Positions 36,968 to 45,529 of a DNA stretch of 64,000 nt are shown piece by piece; within the stretch, counting starts at the first letter, position 1, and every line of letters starts with the position of its first letter. Origin of the DNA: Flavobacterium litorale (GTDB taxonomy: Bacteria > Bacteroidota > Bacteroidia > Flavobacteriales > Flavobacteriaceae); the NCBI RefSeq assembly GCF_019613795.1, contig NZ_CP080429.1:2482501-2546500 (forward strand). The letters run 5' to 3'. The notes under the pieces are model-generated. The model worked only from the letters and a program-made list of their open reading frames with translations, was not told the origin of the DNA and searched no databases. Position numbers and translations under genes: made by a program.

Positions 36968-37578
36968 TAAACCTTATAATAGCTGAAGACCATCAATCAT
37001 TAATAGATGGGATTAAAGTATTTTTAGAATACGAAGAGGATATTTGTGTTGTAGGCGAAGCCAACGACGGCGAAAGGTTATTAGAGCTAGTGTACAGTAA
37101 AAAACCAGATGTAGTACTTACTGATATACGTATGCCTAAAATAGATGGCATTACCGCTACAAGACTCATAAAAAAAAGACTACCCTCGTGCCATGTGGTA
37201 GCTTTTAGTATGTTTGAGCAAGATGAAGCCGTATTGCAAATGGAAGAGGCAGGCGCATCGGGCTACGTAACTAAAAATGCAGCATTAACAACAGTAGCAA
37301 CTGTTATTAGAGGCGTAATGAATGGCAAAACATTTTTTGACCCCTCTATAAAAAGGCAAGAGGATAAACAAACCAGTAAAAAAGCTACTTTAAGCAAAAG
37401 AGAAATTGAAATTATGAAACTGGTAGGACAAGGAAAAACATCGCAAGAAATTGCCGATTTGCTTTTTATTGGCAAAACCACAGTTGATACCCACCGAAAA
37501 AACATCCTGAAAAAATTGAATTTACAAGGCAAAAGCGAGTTGCTACGCTACGCTATGGAATGCAAATACGATTTTTAA
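36964..37578 (+). CDS. LuxR/NarL family response regulator
   Basis: The 204-residue regulator has a receiver domain with Asp54 as phospho-acceptor (VVLTDIRMPKIDG), Glu-Asp acidic pair AEDHQS near residue 8 and Lys in SGYVTKNA. The C-terminal LuxR-type helix-turn-helix is LSKREIEIMKLVGQGKTSQEIADLL followed by GKTTVDTHRKNILKKLN (edges given as LSKREIEIMKLV and TVDTHRKNILKKL). The start overlaps the kinase stop. It is the cognate partner; targets are unknown. Confidence 0.94.
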   Translation: MINLIIAEDHQSLIDGIKVFLEYEEDICVVGEANDGERLLELVYSKKPDVVLTDIRMPKIDGITATRLIKKRLPSCHVVAFSMFEQDEAVLQMEEAGASGYVTKNAALTTVATVIRGVMNGKTFFDPSIKRQEDKQTSKKATLSKREIEIMKLVGQGKTSQEIADLLFIGKTTVDTHRKNILKKLNLQGKSELLRYAMECKYDF

Positions 37579-37599
37579 ACCACACTTATATAAGTAAAG

Positions 37600-37626
37600 A
37601 AAAATACCCACTAATGGGTATTTTTT
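37600..37626 (+). terminator. Terminator of the two-component operon
   Basis: The perfect 11-bp stem AAAAATACCCA / TGGGTATTTTT has a 4-nt loop. Confidence 0.92.
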
Positions 37627-37763
37627 AGCATCGGTAATCTACCGACTTTTGTAAAAGAAAGTTAAATGCTTACCGCTACTATGGCATCCATCCAGCCTAA
37701 AACAATTCTTCTTTCAATTATGTAGTTTCTTAGTTAATTTATTTTTGAGTAGTTGGTTTAGCT
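37627..37763. other. Intergenic stretch between two terminators
   Basis: No open reading frame of note is present. It has a short hairpin TCGGTAATCTACCGA at 37631-37645 and no consensus promoter that I can defend. A small RNA ending at the second terminator is possible but unsupported beyond position. Confidence 0.3.
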
Positions 37764-37793
37764 AAAAAATATCCCTTACAGGGATATTTTTTT
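37764..37793 (+). terminator. Second terminator in the same intergenic region
   Basis: The stem AAAAAATATCCC / GGGATATTTTTT has a 5-nt loop TTACA. No gene ends just upstream of it on the plus strand. Confidence 0.85.
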
Positions 37794-37903
37794 TAGTATT
37801 AACTGTACAAAAAAATTCTATTGGCATGTAATTTGTAAGAAACCAGAGTTAAGGTGTTAAAATATTTAATACCTTTAAATTATTAATCAACAAAATATTT
37901 ATT

Positions 37904-38503
37904 ATGAAATCAGGATCTTTGTACCTATCGTTATTATTTGCTTTATCGCTCACACTAACCAACTGCTCTACACGTAAAGTGCAACGTGTTAACGAAAATA
38001 TGGTAACTGACCTTAGCGGACGTTGGAATGAAACCGATTCGAGACTTACAGCCGAAGAAATTACCGCCGAACTTATGGAACATGCTTGGTACAGCACATA
38101 CGCATCTGAAAATAGCGGAAAAAAGCCAGTGCTTATTGTGGGGATGATTACCAACAAATCGCATGAGCATATTGCTATAGAAACATTCTCTAAAGACATT
38201 GAAAAAGCAATTATTAACTCGGGTAGAATGAAACTAGTACAAGCAGGTAATATGCGCGAAGAAATAAGAGCAGAGCGTGCCGATCAGCAAAATTTCGCAT
38301 CACAATCTACAATGAAAAAGTTTGGTCTGGAAAACGGAGCCGATTTTATGTTACAAGGTACAGTTAACTCTATTGTAGATCAATACTCTAAAGAGAAAAC
38401 AGTATACTACCAAGTAGATTTGGAGCTTACCAACATACAAACAAATGAAAAAGTTTGGATAGGCGATAAAAAAATCAAAAAATATATTGGTAAAAAATTG
38501 TAA
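37904..38503 (+). CDS. LpoB-like penicillin-binding protein activator lipoprotein
   Basis: The 199-residue lipoprotein (signal LTLTNC, Cys21) shows the LpoB/CsgG-like alpha/beta domain: DLSGRWNETDSRLTAEEIT, KKPVLIVGMITNKSHEHIA, FSKDIEKAIINSGRMKLV and LENGADFMLQGTVNSIVDQY (each within 20 residues). In E. coli LpoB activates PBP1b from the outer membrane; whether this protein activates a synthase here is inferred. It is first in an operon with the COG3014 lipoprotein (22-bp gap). Confidence 0.85.
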   Translation: MKSGSLYLSLLFALSLTLTNCSTRKVQRVNENMVTDLSGRWNETDSRLTAEEITAELMEHAWYSTYASENSGKKPVLIVGMITNKSHEHIAIETFSKDIEKAIINSGRMKLVQAGNMREEIRAERADQQNFASQSTMKKFGLENGADFMLQGTVNSIVDQYSKEKTVYYQVDLELTNIQTNEKVWIGDKKIKKYIGKKL

Positions 38504-38525
38504 GTAAAGCCACACCTAAACATTT

Positions 38526-40463
38526 ATGAAAGCACTTAAAAGCAAACGTACCGTTGCCAAAACGTTACTACTACTGTTGTTAATAGGCTTTCAATCCTGC
38601 GGCACCTACAACACCAAAACCTCAGAAATTGAAAGCGACCTCTTTAACGGCAATTTTGATAAAGCTATTGCTGGTATAGAGGGTAATAAATTCCTCAAGA
38701 AAAAGAGGAACAAGCTTTTATACCTAATGGAAAAGGGTAAAGTAGAGCACCTACGTGGTAATTATAAGGCTAGTAATGCCTTACTAGAGCAAGCGTATAT
38801 AATGATTGAAGATAGGATTAAAACAAACGTTGGGCAAGGTGTTGCATCAAAGTTTACCAATCCTATGGCTTTGCCTTATAAAGGGGAAGATTTTGAAAAA
38901 GTTACCATTCATTATTACAAAGCACTCAATTATTTTATGATGGGTATGCCCAATGAGGCACTTGTAGAGGCAAAAAGGATAAATTTAAAGCTGTATCAGC
39001 TTAACGAAAAATACAAAGAGAATAAAAATAAGTATAGCGAAGATGCTTTTTCGCAAATACTACAAGGTATAATTTACGAATCGGTAGGCGATATAAACAA
39101 TGCTTTTATTGCCTACCGTAATGCCGAAGTAATATATACCAAACAGGGCGGTAGTTTTTTTGGTGTACCTATGCCCGAGCAACTTAAAAAGGACTTGTTA
39201 CGTACATCGCACCAAATGGGTTTTACACAGGAGTATAACGACTACCGTGCTAAATTTAAAATTCTGGTTGAGGATGCTCCACAAAAAACAAGTGCAACAG
39301 ATTATCAAGCACAATCAAAAGGTGAAGCCGTTATTTTTTGGGAAAACGGTATTGGTCCCGCCAAAGACCAAATAATAATAACAGCATCCGCTAGCGGAGG
39401 GATATTTTACGGGAGTTATATGGATGGCGACATACTGGAAGAAATAATTATTCCCGTACCCGTAGGTTCTAACATTGGTAATATAAATGCCATAGCCATT
39501 CCTAAATATCACAATAGAGGTAGCTACTACGAAAAAGCTGAGATTTTAGCGGATGGTAAAGCGCAGGAACTTAATTTGGCACAGGATTTTTACCCCATAG
39601 CAAAACAATCTTTAAAAGATAGAATGCTACGCGAAACTGTAGACCTTATTACTCGCTTTGCAGCTAAAAAGGCTGCTAGTGCTGGGCTTGGCGAAATAGG
39701 CAAACAATTGCTTGGCGACACTGGTGGCGAACTTATACAACTGGGTGCCGATGTAGCAGGTGTTGCTACCGAGAAAGCAGATACAAGAAACTGGCAATCA
39801 CTACCCGCTACAATATCGTACACGCGTGTGCCATTGCACGAAGGAGAAAACGAGTTTGTAATTCGTAAATATGGCGAAATGGGTATAGATACCGATACCA
39901 TACGCATCCCTTACAAAAGAGGTTTACAAATTGTAAGCTATTTTGATATTGGTCGTACACAAGTAATACCAATAACAACCACAAACAAGGCACTTACCAA
40001 AAGTAATTCAAACAACAAGTTGCAGCAAAACAGTTTTGCATTGCAAAAAGGACAGACTAGCCAAAATAAATTAGCAGTGCCACCCACTACTAAAACCATA
40101 AAAATAAATGGAGCCATATTGGATAAATACAATACTTGGATGGATGGCGGCGATGGTATTTTTTACAAAGTAATACCAAATCAAGTAGATAAAGACGGTA
40201 GAAAGGTATATGCAAAAAAAATCATTTTCAAATCGTATAACGCGAGTACCAAAACAGTAACTTTTACTGTAACTGAAGTACCTTTTGAAGACAGTTTTAC
40301 AGAGGTTGATAAAGACGAGTATTATAAAAATGCGTCAAACTCAAAAAATGCAAAACAATATTTTAAAATTACCGAAAGTGTAAAACCAGAGGAAGAAATT
40401 GAGATAGCTACGGTTTACCAAACCGACCCTGATTTTTATATAACACTATTTAATGTTGAATAA
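38526..40463 (+). CDS. COG3014 family lipoprotein with C-terminal extension
   Basis: The 645-residue lipoprotein (signal LLLIGFQSC, Cys25) has an N-terminal TPR-like helical region (about 40-240) and a beta-rich part starting GEAVIFWENGIGPAKDQ, with VPVGSNIGNINAIAIPKY. This is the COG3014 pattern often linked to LpoB genes. After about residue 490 there is a Ser/Asn/Gln linker (NKALTKSNSNNKLQQNSFAL) and an extra domain of about 120 residues (KINGAILDKYNTWMDGGDG) not expected in the family. Function is unknown; the linkage suggests an envelope or peptidoglycan role. Confidence 0.8.
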   Translation: MKALKSKRTVAKTLLLLLLIGFQSCGTYNTKTSEIESDLFNGNFDKAIAGIEGNKFLKKKRNKLLYLMEKGKVEHLRGNYKASNALLEQAYIMIEDRIKTNVGQGVASKFTNPMALPYKGEDFEKVTIHYYKALNYFMMGMPNEALVEAKRINLKLYQLNEKYKENKNKYSEDAFSQILQGIIYESVGDINNAFIAYRNAEVIYTKQGGSFFGVPMPEQLKKDLLRTSHQMGFTQEYNDYRAKFKILVEDAPQKTSATDYQAQSKGEAVIFWENGIGPAKDQIIITASASGGIFYGSYMDGDILEEIIIPVPVGSNIGNINAIAIPKYHNRGSYYEKAEILADGKAQELNLAQDFYPIAKQSLKDRMLRETVDLITRFAAKKAASAGLGEIGKQLLGDTGGELIQLGADVAGVATEKADTRNWQSLPATISYTRVPLHEGENEFVIRKYGEMGIDTDTIRIPYKRGLQIVSYFDIGRTQVIPITTTNKALTKSNSNNKLQQNSFALQKGQTSQNKLAVPPTTKTIKINGAILDKYNTWMDGGDGIFYKVIPNQVDKDGRKVYAKKIIFKSYNASTKTVTFTVTEVPFEDSFTEVDKDEYYKNASNSKNAKQYFKITESVKPEEEIEIATVYQTDPDFYITLFNVE

Positions 40464-40465
40464 TT

Positions 40466-40852
40466 ATGAAAAAGATATTTATGCTATTTTTTCTGTTAGG
40501 AAGTATTGGAGTAGCGCAAGCCCAACAACAAACAGATAATGGCTGGCAAAAATGGGAACAGACCAATTGTTATAGTAAAATAGCTTTTAGGCTAAAATAC
40601 GTGAGACAAAATGGGACGCAACACCATTGGCAAGTACAATTTAGAAACGAATACCCAGAGCTTGTATCGTTTAATTATCATGTAACCGATAAACTCCAAA
40701 AATATAATATTACAACGCATAGGAAAACACTTTATGCCAATAGAATGAGTGATGTAATAGATGTATACACCAAAGAAGAAGATATTTTTTTACTGGTCGA
40801 TAAATTAAGCCTATCGCCCTATCCTAAAAACTTTTTAGAGTGCGACCATTAA
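40466..40852 (+). CDS. Small secreted protein, unknown
   Basis: The 128-residue protein has a cleavable signal peptide (LGSIGVAQAQ, about residue 20). The mature part contains NGWQKWEQTNCYSKIAFRLK and a beta-rich body with two cysteines. It starts two bases after the COG3014 stop and is followed by a terminator, so it is the last gene of the lpoB-like operon, in the position where YcfL-type proteins occur in other genomes. Sequence similarity to YcfL is not evident. Confidence 0.75.
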   Translation: MKKIFMLFFLLGSIGVAQAQQQTDNGWQKWEQTNCYSKIAFRLKYVRQNGTQHHWQVQFRNEYPELVSFNYHVTDKLQKYNITTHRKTLYANRMSDVIDVYTKEEDIFLLVDKLSLSPYPKNFLECDH

Positions 40853-40882
40853 AATAAAAGCCCGTATAAACGGGCTTTTATT
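40853..40882 (+). terminator. Terminator of the lpoB-like operon
   Basis: The perfect 12-bp stem AATAAAAGCCCG / CGGGCTTTTATT has a 6-nt loop. Confidence 0.92.
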
Positions 40883-40945
40883 GTATTAGCTAATTGTTTT
40901 GTTGTAAATATTCCTATTTTTACAATACTCTTAAGCAGTCAATCC

Positions 40946-42103
40946 ATGAAAATTGCAAAATACATTTTCTTACTCTTATTCCTCACGGGCATTGCTTTTA
41001 CCGTATTTGTAGCTACCCAAGATGGTAATTATAGTGTTAAAGAAGATAAAATAATAGATGCCCCAAAAATAGTAGTATACAATTATGTTAACGACTATTC
41101 TAATTGGGAAGATATAAATATACTTACCGATACTAGTACGGTATATACACTTACAAGTGCCGAAACATCGGGTAAAGGAACAACAGCATCATGGAAATCA
41201 AATACTGCAGAGGGCAAATTACAAACTGTAGCAACTACGCAGGATAATATAAAACAATATGCCTATACCGAAAATGAAAAGCAAGAAATAACGTGGACGT
41301 TTAAAGATACCCTCGATAAAACCAAAGTAAGTATTAATATTAAGGGAAAGCTTAGTTTTACCGAAAAAGCTTATGCAGTATTACAAGGTGGCATTAAGAA
41401 CGAGATTAGTGGTGAATTACAAAACGGACTCAACGGAATAAACCATACTATTACAGAACAAATTAACCATTATACTATTACAGTAATAGGAAAAACGGAG
41501 CGTGCAGCAACCAACTACATTGGCAAAGTAATGGTAGGAAACGTTAGTACTATTCCTGATACTAGAAACGATATTGTAACGAGATTATCTGATTTTATAG
41601 AAGATAATAACCTTACTCCAAACGGTAAGCCTTTTATATTATATAACAGATATAAATTTGACACCGATACCATAAGCTACACCATAGCGATTCCAATTAT
41701 AGAAGATATTATTAACGAAGAGGGTAGCGAATTTGTAAGTGGAACATTAGTAGCATCGAGCGTTTTAAAAACAACATTAAACGGCAACCATTCGCAACTC
41801 GAAAAGGCTTGGAGAGCAGCAAAAAAATATACCGCTGAAAAAGAATTAAAAATTGACCGCACCCGAACCTACATGGAAGTTTACAGGCGTGGTAAGAAAA
41901 AATCCAGAAACCCATCGAGTTGGATTACAGATATTTATTTTCCTATTGCTACCCAACCTGATGTTATTGATAAGCCAAAATACGTACCACCACCGCCACC
42001 CGATCCAATAATAGAAGAAGTAACACCTGAAATGAATACAGTAGAACCAGTTTACGAGGAAGTTGAAGAAATGTTGCATATATACGAACGAGAAGCAGAA
42101 TAA
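40946..42103 (+). CDS. Membrane-anchored SRPBCC and GyrI-like domain protein
   Basis: The 385-residue protein has an N-terminal hydrophobic anchor (IFLLLFLTGIAFTVFVATQ). A SRPBCC/polyketide-cyclase-like domain follows (about 30-180: IIDAPKIVVYNYVNDYSNWED, edges IIDAPKIVVYNYV and SNWED). A GyrI-like/effector-binding domain follows (about 190-340: GKPFILYNRYKFDTDTISYT and YTAEKELKIDRTRTYMEVYR). A Pro-rich and Glu-rich tail (PPPPPDPIIEEVTPE) ends it. GyrI-like domains usually bind small hydrophobic molecules. The two binding folds plus anchor suggest a periplasm-facing ligand-binding protein; no enzyme activity is implied. It is a single gene, converging on tcdA with only four bases between stops. 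Confidence 0.8.
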   Translation: MKIAKYIFLLLFLTGIAFTVFVATQDGNYSVKEDKIIDAPKIVVYNYVNDYSNWEDINILTDTSTVYTLTSAETSGKGTTASWKSNTAEGKLQTVATTQDNIKQYAYTENEKQEITWTFKDTLDKTKVSINIKGKLSFTEKAYAVLQGGIKNEISGELQNGLNGINHTITEQINHYTITVIGKTERAATNYIGKVMVGNVSTIPDTRNDIVTRLSDFIEDNNLTPNGKPFILYNRYKFDTDTISYTIAIPIIEDIINEEGSEFVSGTLVASSVLKTTLNGNHSQLEKAWRAAKKYTAEKELKIDRTRTYMEVYRRGKKKSRNPSSWITDIYFPIATQPDVIDKPKYVPPPPPDPIIEEVTPEMNTVEPVYEEVEEMLHIYEREAE

Positions 42104-42107
42104 CGCT

Positions 42108-42824
42108 TTACCTATTTAGGATGTATTTTATAGCAGTTTCGGCAGCATGTAACCCAAACAAACCTGGTATCCAACTATTAGTACCGTAAAAAGACTTTTT
42201 AAAGTTTTTACCATCGGTTACCTTTACACTTGTTTCATCAGGTACTTCTGTAGAAAACACCACCTTTATTCCTTTGGATATCCCTTCTTTCTTTAAGCGT
42301 TTTCGCATATTTTTAGCCAATGGGCAGTAACTTGTTTTACTTATATCGGTTACTTTAACTTTAGATGCTTCGTATTTTCCGCCTGCCCCCATATTACTTA
42401 CCAATTTTACCTTTTTGCGCTTTGCAGCCATCATAAGGTTTAGTTTAGGAGTAATACTGTCAATACAGTCCAATACATAATCATATTCATCAGTAACCAG
42501 CTCATAAGCGCGCTCTGGCGATAAAAATTCTTTAATACGGGTTAACTTTAACTCAGGATTAATATCCATAAGCCTATCACCCACTACATCTACTTTAGGT
42601 TTCCCTACGGTACTGTGCAATGCGGGTAATTGCCTGTTAATATTGGTAGTATCTACCACATCACCATCTATAATAGTCATGCTTCCTACACCTGCTCTGG
42701 CAATAAATTCGGCAGCAAACGAGCCTACGCCGCCCATTCCTACTACCATTATATGCGCATTCTGTAATTTTTTAAGTCCTTCCTGTTTAAATAAGAGCTC
42801 GGCACGCTCCGTCCATTCAGCCAT
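42108..42824 (-). CDS. tcdA: tRNA threonylcarbamoyladenosine dehydratase TcdA
   Basis: The 238-residue E1-like enzyme cyclises t6A37 to ct6A in tRNA. The nucleotide motif GMGGVGSFAAEFIARAGVG (about 29-47) and DGDVVDTTNINRQLPA (about 53-68) are followed by DYVLDCIDSI and a cysteine in KTSYCPLAKNMRKRLKK. It overlaps the tatD stop by eight bases and is last in the ywqK-mnmA-tatD-tcdA run. Confidence 0.93.
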   Translation of the reverse strand: MAEWTERAELLFKQEGLKKLQNAHIMVVGMGGVGSFAAEFIARAGVGSMTIIDGDVVDTTNINRQLPALHSTVGKPKVDVVGDRLMDINPELKLTRIKEFLSPERAYELVTDEYDYVLDCIDSITPKLNLMMAAKRKKVKLVSNMGAGGKYEASKVKVTDISKTSYCPLAKNMRKRLKKEGISKGIKVVFSTEVPDETSVKVTDGKNFKKSFYGTNSWIPGLFGLHAAETAIKYILNR

Positions 42825-43461
42825 GCTTAAAAACCGTTTTAAAATTATTGGTTATTATATTCTTTAAATCTTCTACTTCAATAGTTCTAGCTATTGCTGC
42901 TTTCGTGTATACTTCCTGTAAACTTTCCTCAATAGTATCAGTTTCCAAAAAAAATTGATTATCGGGTACTTGTGCAAATACTGACGATAATTCGGGGTTA
43001 CGCAATAGGTGTTTGCCAAACGAAAGGTAAAACCCTCTATCAAGCAATTGTTTAGCTACCTGACTATTTTTAGAAAAACCGTGTACTACCATAGGCACAT
43101 TAGGTTGTATTCTGGCAGTAATTTCGAGTAATTCCTGAAAAGCTGCAACCAAGTGTAATACTACAGGTTTATTGTACTTTTTTGCTAAGCGCAATTGTTT
43201 TTCAAAAATAGCTTGTTGTACCTCAATTGGTATTTCAATACGTTTGTCCAAACCGCACTCGCCTAGTGCTAAACAATTGTCCATTTGTAAACGTTGTTCT
43301 ATTATTGCTAAATGCTCCTCTACCCTACCCTCATCAATATGCCAAGGGTGTATTCCTGTAGAAAAATACGGTACATCTATTGCCTCGTAGGGATAACGAT
43401 TGACTACCTCAAAAATAGTAGCATCATTAGAATAGTTGTGTGTATGGAGATTGTAAAGCAT
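42817..43461 (-). CDS. TatD family metal-dependent hydrolase
   Basis: The 214-residue protein is a TIM-barrel hydrolase of the TatD group: metal ligands in NLHTHNYSND (His6, His8), GECGLDKR (Glu), VVLHLVAAF and VVHGFSKN (His) and FLETDTIEES (Asp). It is shorter than E. coli TatD (260), as in many Bacteroidota. The family includes DNases and D-aminoacyl hydrolases; the substrate is not determined by sequence. It lies 27 bp after mnmA and overlaps tcdA. Confidence 0.85.
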   Translation of the reverse strand: MLYNLHTHNYSNDATIFEVVNRYPYEAIDVPYFSTGIHPWHIDEGRVEEHLAIIEQRLQMDNCLALGECGLDKRIEIPIEVQQAIFEKQLRLAKKYNKPVVLHLVAAFQELLEITARIQPNVPMVVHGFSKNSQVAKQLLDRGFYLSFGKHLLRNPELSSVFAQVPDNQFFLETDTIEESLQEVYTKAAIARTIEVEDLKNIITNNFKTVFKHG

Positions 43462-43488
43462 CTGTACAAATTTACTAAAGCGGAAAGT

Positions 43489-44676
43489 TTATGATATTAC
43501 TCCACTACCCAAAAGTTCGTCATCGTTATACCAAGCAGCAAATTGCCCTTCAGTTATGGCACTTTGCGGTTCGGTAAAAGCAATGTACATACCATTATCA
43601 AACTGGTGTAACGTTGCTTTTTGCAGGGGTTGGCGGTAGCGTATGCGTACCATTACCTCCATAGTTTCGCCATCTTTTAAGGCTAAATCCTCACGTATCC
43701 AGTGCACTTCGCTTTGTTGTATAAACAATGCTTTACGGAATAATCCTGGGTGGGTGTTTCCTTGCCCAGTGTATATTGCGTTGCTATCTACATCGGTAGC
43801 TATAATAAACAATGCCTCTTTTGTACCGCCTACGTTTAGCCCTTTGCGCTGCCCTATAGTAAAATAATGCGCCCCTTGGTGCTTACCAACAGGTTTGCCC
43901 ATATTGGGGGTATAGTTGGTATTTTTAGCTTCGTAGGCTAGTTGCTCTTTTATTGATGCAAACTGCGGTACTGATGCTTTATACGTATCGGCATCAGCAT
44001 CAATTTCGTATATAGTGCCCTCTTTGGGTTGTAGTTGTTGCTGTAAAAAATCGGGCAGGCGTACTTTACCGATGAAACAAAGCCCTTGCGAATCTTTTTT
44101 CTCGGCAGTAATCAATTCCATTTTAGTTGCTATTTCGCGTACTTGTGGCTTAGTGAGTTCGCCTATAGGGAATAGGGCTTTGCTTAATTGTTGCTGTGAT
44201 AATTGGCATAAGAAGTACGATTGGTCTTTATTACGATCTACACCTGCTAATAGTTGATGTATTTGTTGTCCATCTTTGGTTATGGTAGCTTTACGGCAAT
44301 AGTGCCCTGTAGCCACGTAATCGGCACCAAGACTTAGTGCGATTTTCATGAATACATCAAACTTAATTTCTCTGTTACAAAGTACATCAGGGTTGGGTGT
44401 TCTGCCCTTTTCGTACTCGTTAAACATATAATCTACAATACGCTCTTTGTACTGCTCGCTTAAATCTACTGTTTGGAAAGGTATGCCTAGTTTTTCGGCA
44501 ACCAAAAGGGCGTCGTTACTATCTTCAAGCCACGGGCATTCATCGGATATGGTAACCGAATCGTCATGCCAGTTTTTCATAAACAAGCCAATAACCTCGT
44601 AACCTTGCTCCTTTAGCAAGTAGGCTGCCACACTTGAATCTACTCCGCCAGATAATCCTACTACTACACGCTTCAT
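43489..44676 (-). CDS. mnmA: tRNA-specific 2-thiouridylase MnmA
   Basis: The 395-residue enzyme thiolates U34 of Lys, Glu and Gln tRNAs. The PP-loop [15 protein letters not shown] lies at residues 7-21, the first catalytic Cys is in [12 protein letters not shown] (about 100), and the second is in [11 protein letters not shown] (about 198). The C-terminal beta-barrel domain is complete. The ATG at 44676 gives [11 protein letters not shown]; the longer frame to 44721 has no family support. Together with mnmD in this window it acts on the same wobble nucleotide. Confidence 0.95.
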   Translation of the reverse strand: MKRVVVGLSGGVDSSVAAYLLKEQGYEVIGLFMKNWHDDSVTISDECPWLEDSNDALLVAEKLGIPFQTVDLSEQYKERIVDYMFNEYEKGRTPNPDVLCNREIKFDVFMKIALSLGADYVATGHYCRKATITKDGQQIHQLLAGVDRNKDQSYFLCQLSQQQLSKALFPIGELTKPQVREIATKMELITAEKKDSQGLCFIGKVRLPDFLQQQLQPKEGTIYEIDADADTYKASVPQFASIKEQLAYEAKNTNYTPNMGKPVGKHQGAHYFTIGQRKGLNVGGTKEALFIIATDVDSNAIYTGQGNTHPGLFRKALFIQQSEVHWIREDLALKDGETMEVMVRIRYRQPLQKATLHQFDNGMYIAFTEPQSAITEGQFAAWYNDDELLGSGVIS

Positions 44677-44724
44677 TATTATTCTTTCTAAAAATTGCTG
44701 CAAAGATAAAGCAATTTTCACTAT

Positions 44725-45426
44725 TTACTCTCTTATGCGCTCTAGCTCTATTTTTAGGTTGGTTTTATCTTCTTCTTTTACGAGTTTACCATTTTCAAAA
44801 TATTGCCAGATGCCTGTTTTTATATCATTTTTAAATTCGCCTTTACTGGATATTTCGCCCGTAGCATCTCTAAAAATAACCATACCGTGTAACTTGTCAT
44901 TTTTGTATATGGATTCTTCTAATAGTATGCCTTCTTCTGTATATTTTTTGTACGCGCCATTTTTCATACCGTTCTGGTACTGCGCTTCTTCGGCAATTTC
45001 GCCATTGGTAAAATATACTTTCCGCGTACCTGTAAGTTTGCCTTTGCTGTAATGCTCTACCGATAGTACTTTTTTTGTACCGGGATAGTAAAAATACCAT
45101 TTGCCATCTCGCAGTCTATTCACTTCTGAGCCCTCGCTCAATACATTCCCTTTATCGTCGTAAAAGGTAGTACGCGATACACCATCGCCCGATGAAAAAT
45201 CGCGGGTTGCTACCAGGGTACTGTTTTTATCGTTTTTAAAAAATTTAAATACTCCAACCTCTTTACCGTGTTTAAATTCGCCGTCATAACGGGGTAATTG
45301 CGTGTTTTTATACACCCCTTCCCACTTACCATGACGTTTGCCGTTGGCATCGAATGCATTACTTTGTGCAACAAGGGTAGTGCTTAGTACGAATAAAACG
45401 AGTATTGCTATAAATTTTATATTCAT
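44725..45426 (-). CDS. Secreted YwqK-type MORN-like repeat protein
   Basis: The 233-residue protein has a signal peptide (MNIKFIAILVLFVLSTTLVA) and a run of MORN-variant repeats of about 22 residues, such as NGKRHGKWEGVYKN, YDGEFKHGKEVGVFKFF, NRLRDGKWYFYY, QNGMKNGAYKKY and FKNDIKTGIWQYFENG. The ATG at 45426 is chosen to expose the signal peptide. Databases call this group a YwqK antitoxin family, but no toxin gene is adjacent and secretion argues against that role. It lies 48 bp before mnmA. Confidence 0.85.
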   Translation of the reverse strand: MNIKFIAILVLFVLSTTLVAQSNAFDANGKRHGKWEGVYKNTQLPRYDGEFKHGKEVGVFKFFKNDKNSTLVATRDFSSGDGVSRTTFYDDKGNVLSEGSEVNRLRDGKWYFYYPGTKKVLSVEHYSKGKLTGTRKVYFTNGEIAEEAQYQNGMKNGAYKKYTEEGILLEESIYKNDKLHGMVIFRDATGEISSKGEFKNDIKTGIWQYFENGKLVKEEDKTNLKIELERIRE

Positions 45427-45497
45427 TTTAAAAAACATCTGTTTTATGTTAACCTCAAATATCGTTTTTTTATTGCAATGCAAAATGCATTCGTTAT

Positions 45498-45524
45498 AAA
45501 AAAAGCACTCCGAAGAGTGCTTTT
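45498..45524 (-). terminator. Terminator of the pyrG-yidC operon
   Basis: Stem GCACTC / GAGTGC extended by an A-run and T-run, tetraloop TTCG on the minus strand, six bases after the yidC stop. Confidence 0.9.
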
Positions 45525-45529
45525 GGTTT

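Noticed and set aside
44725..45426. Toxin-antitoxin system suggested by the YwqK family name
   Set aside because: The product is exported and made of MORN-like repeats, and no toxin-like gene is adjacent; the neighbours are mnmA and yidC.
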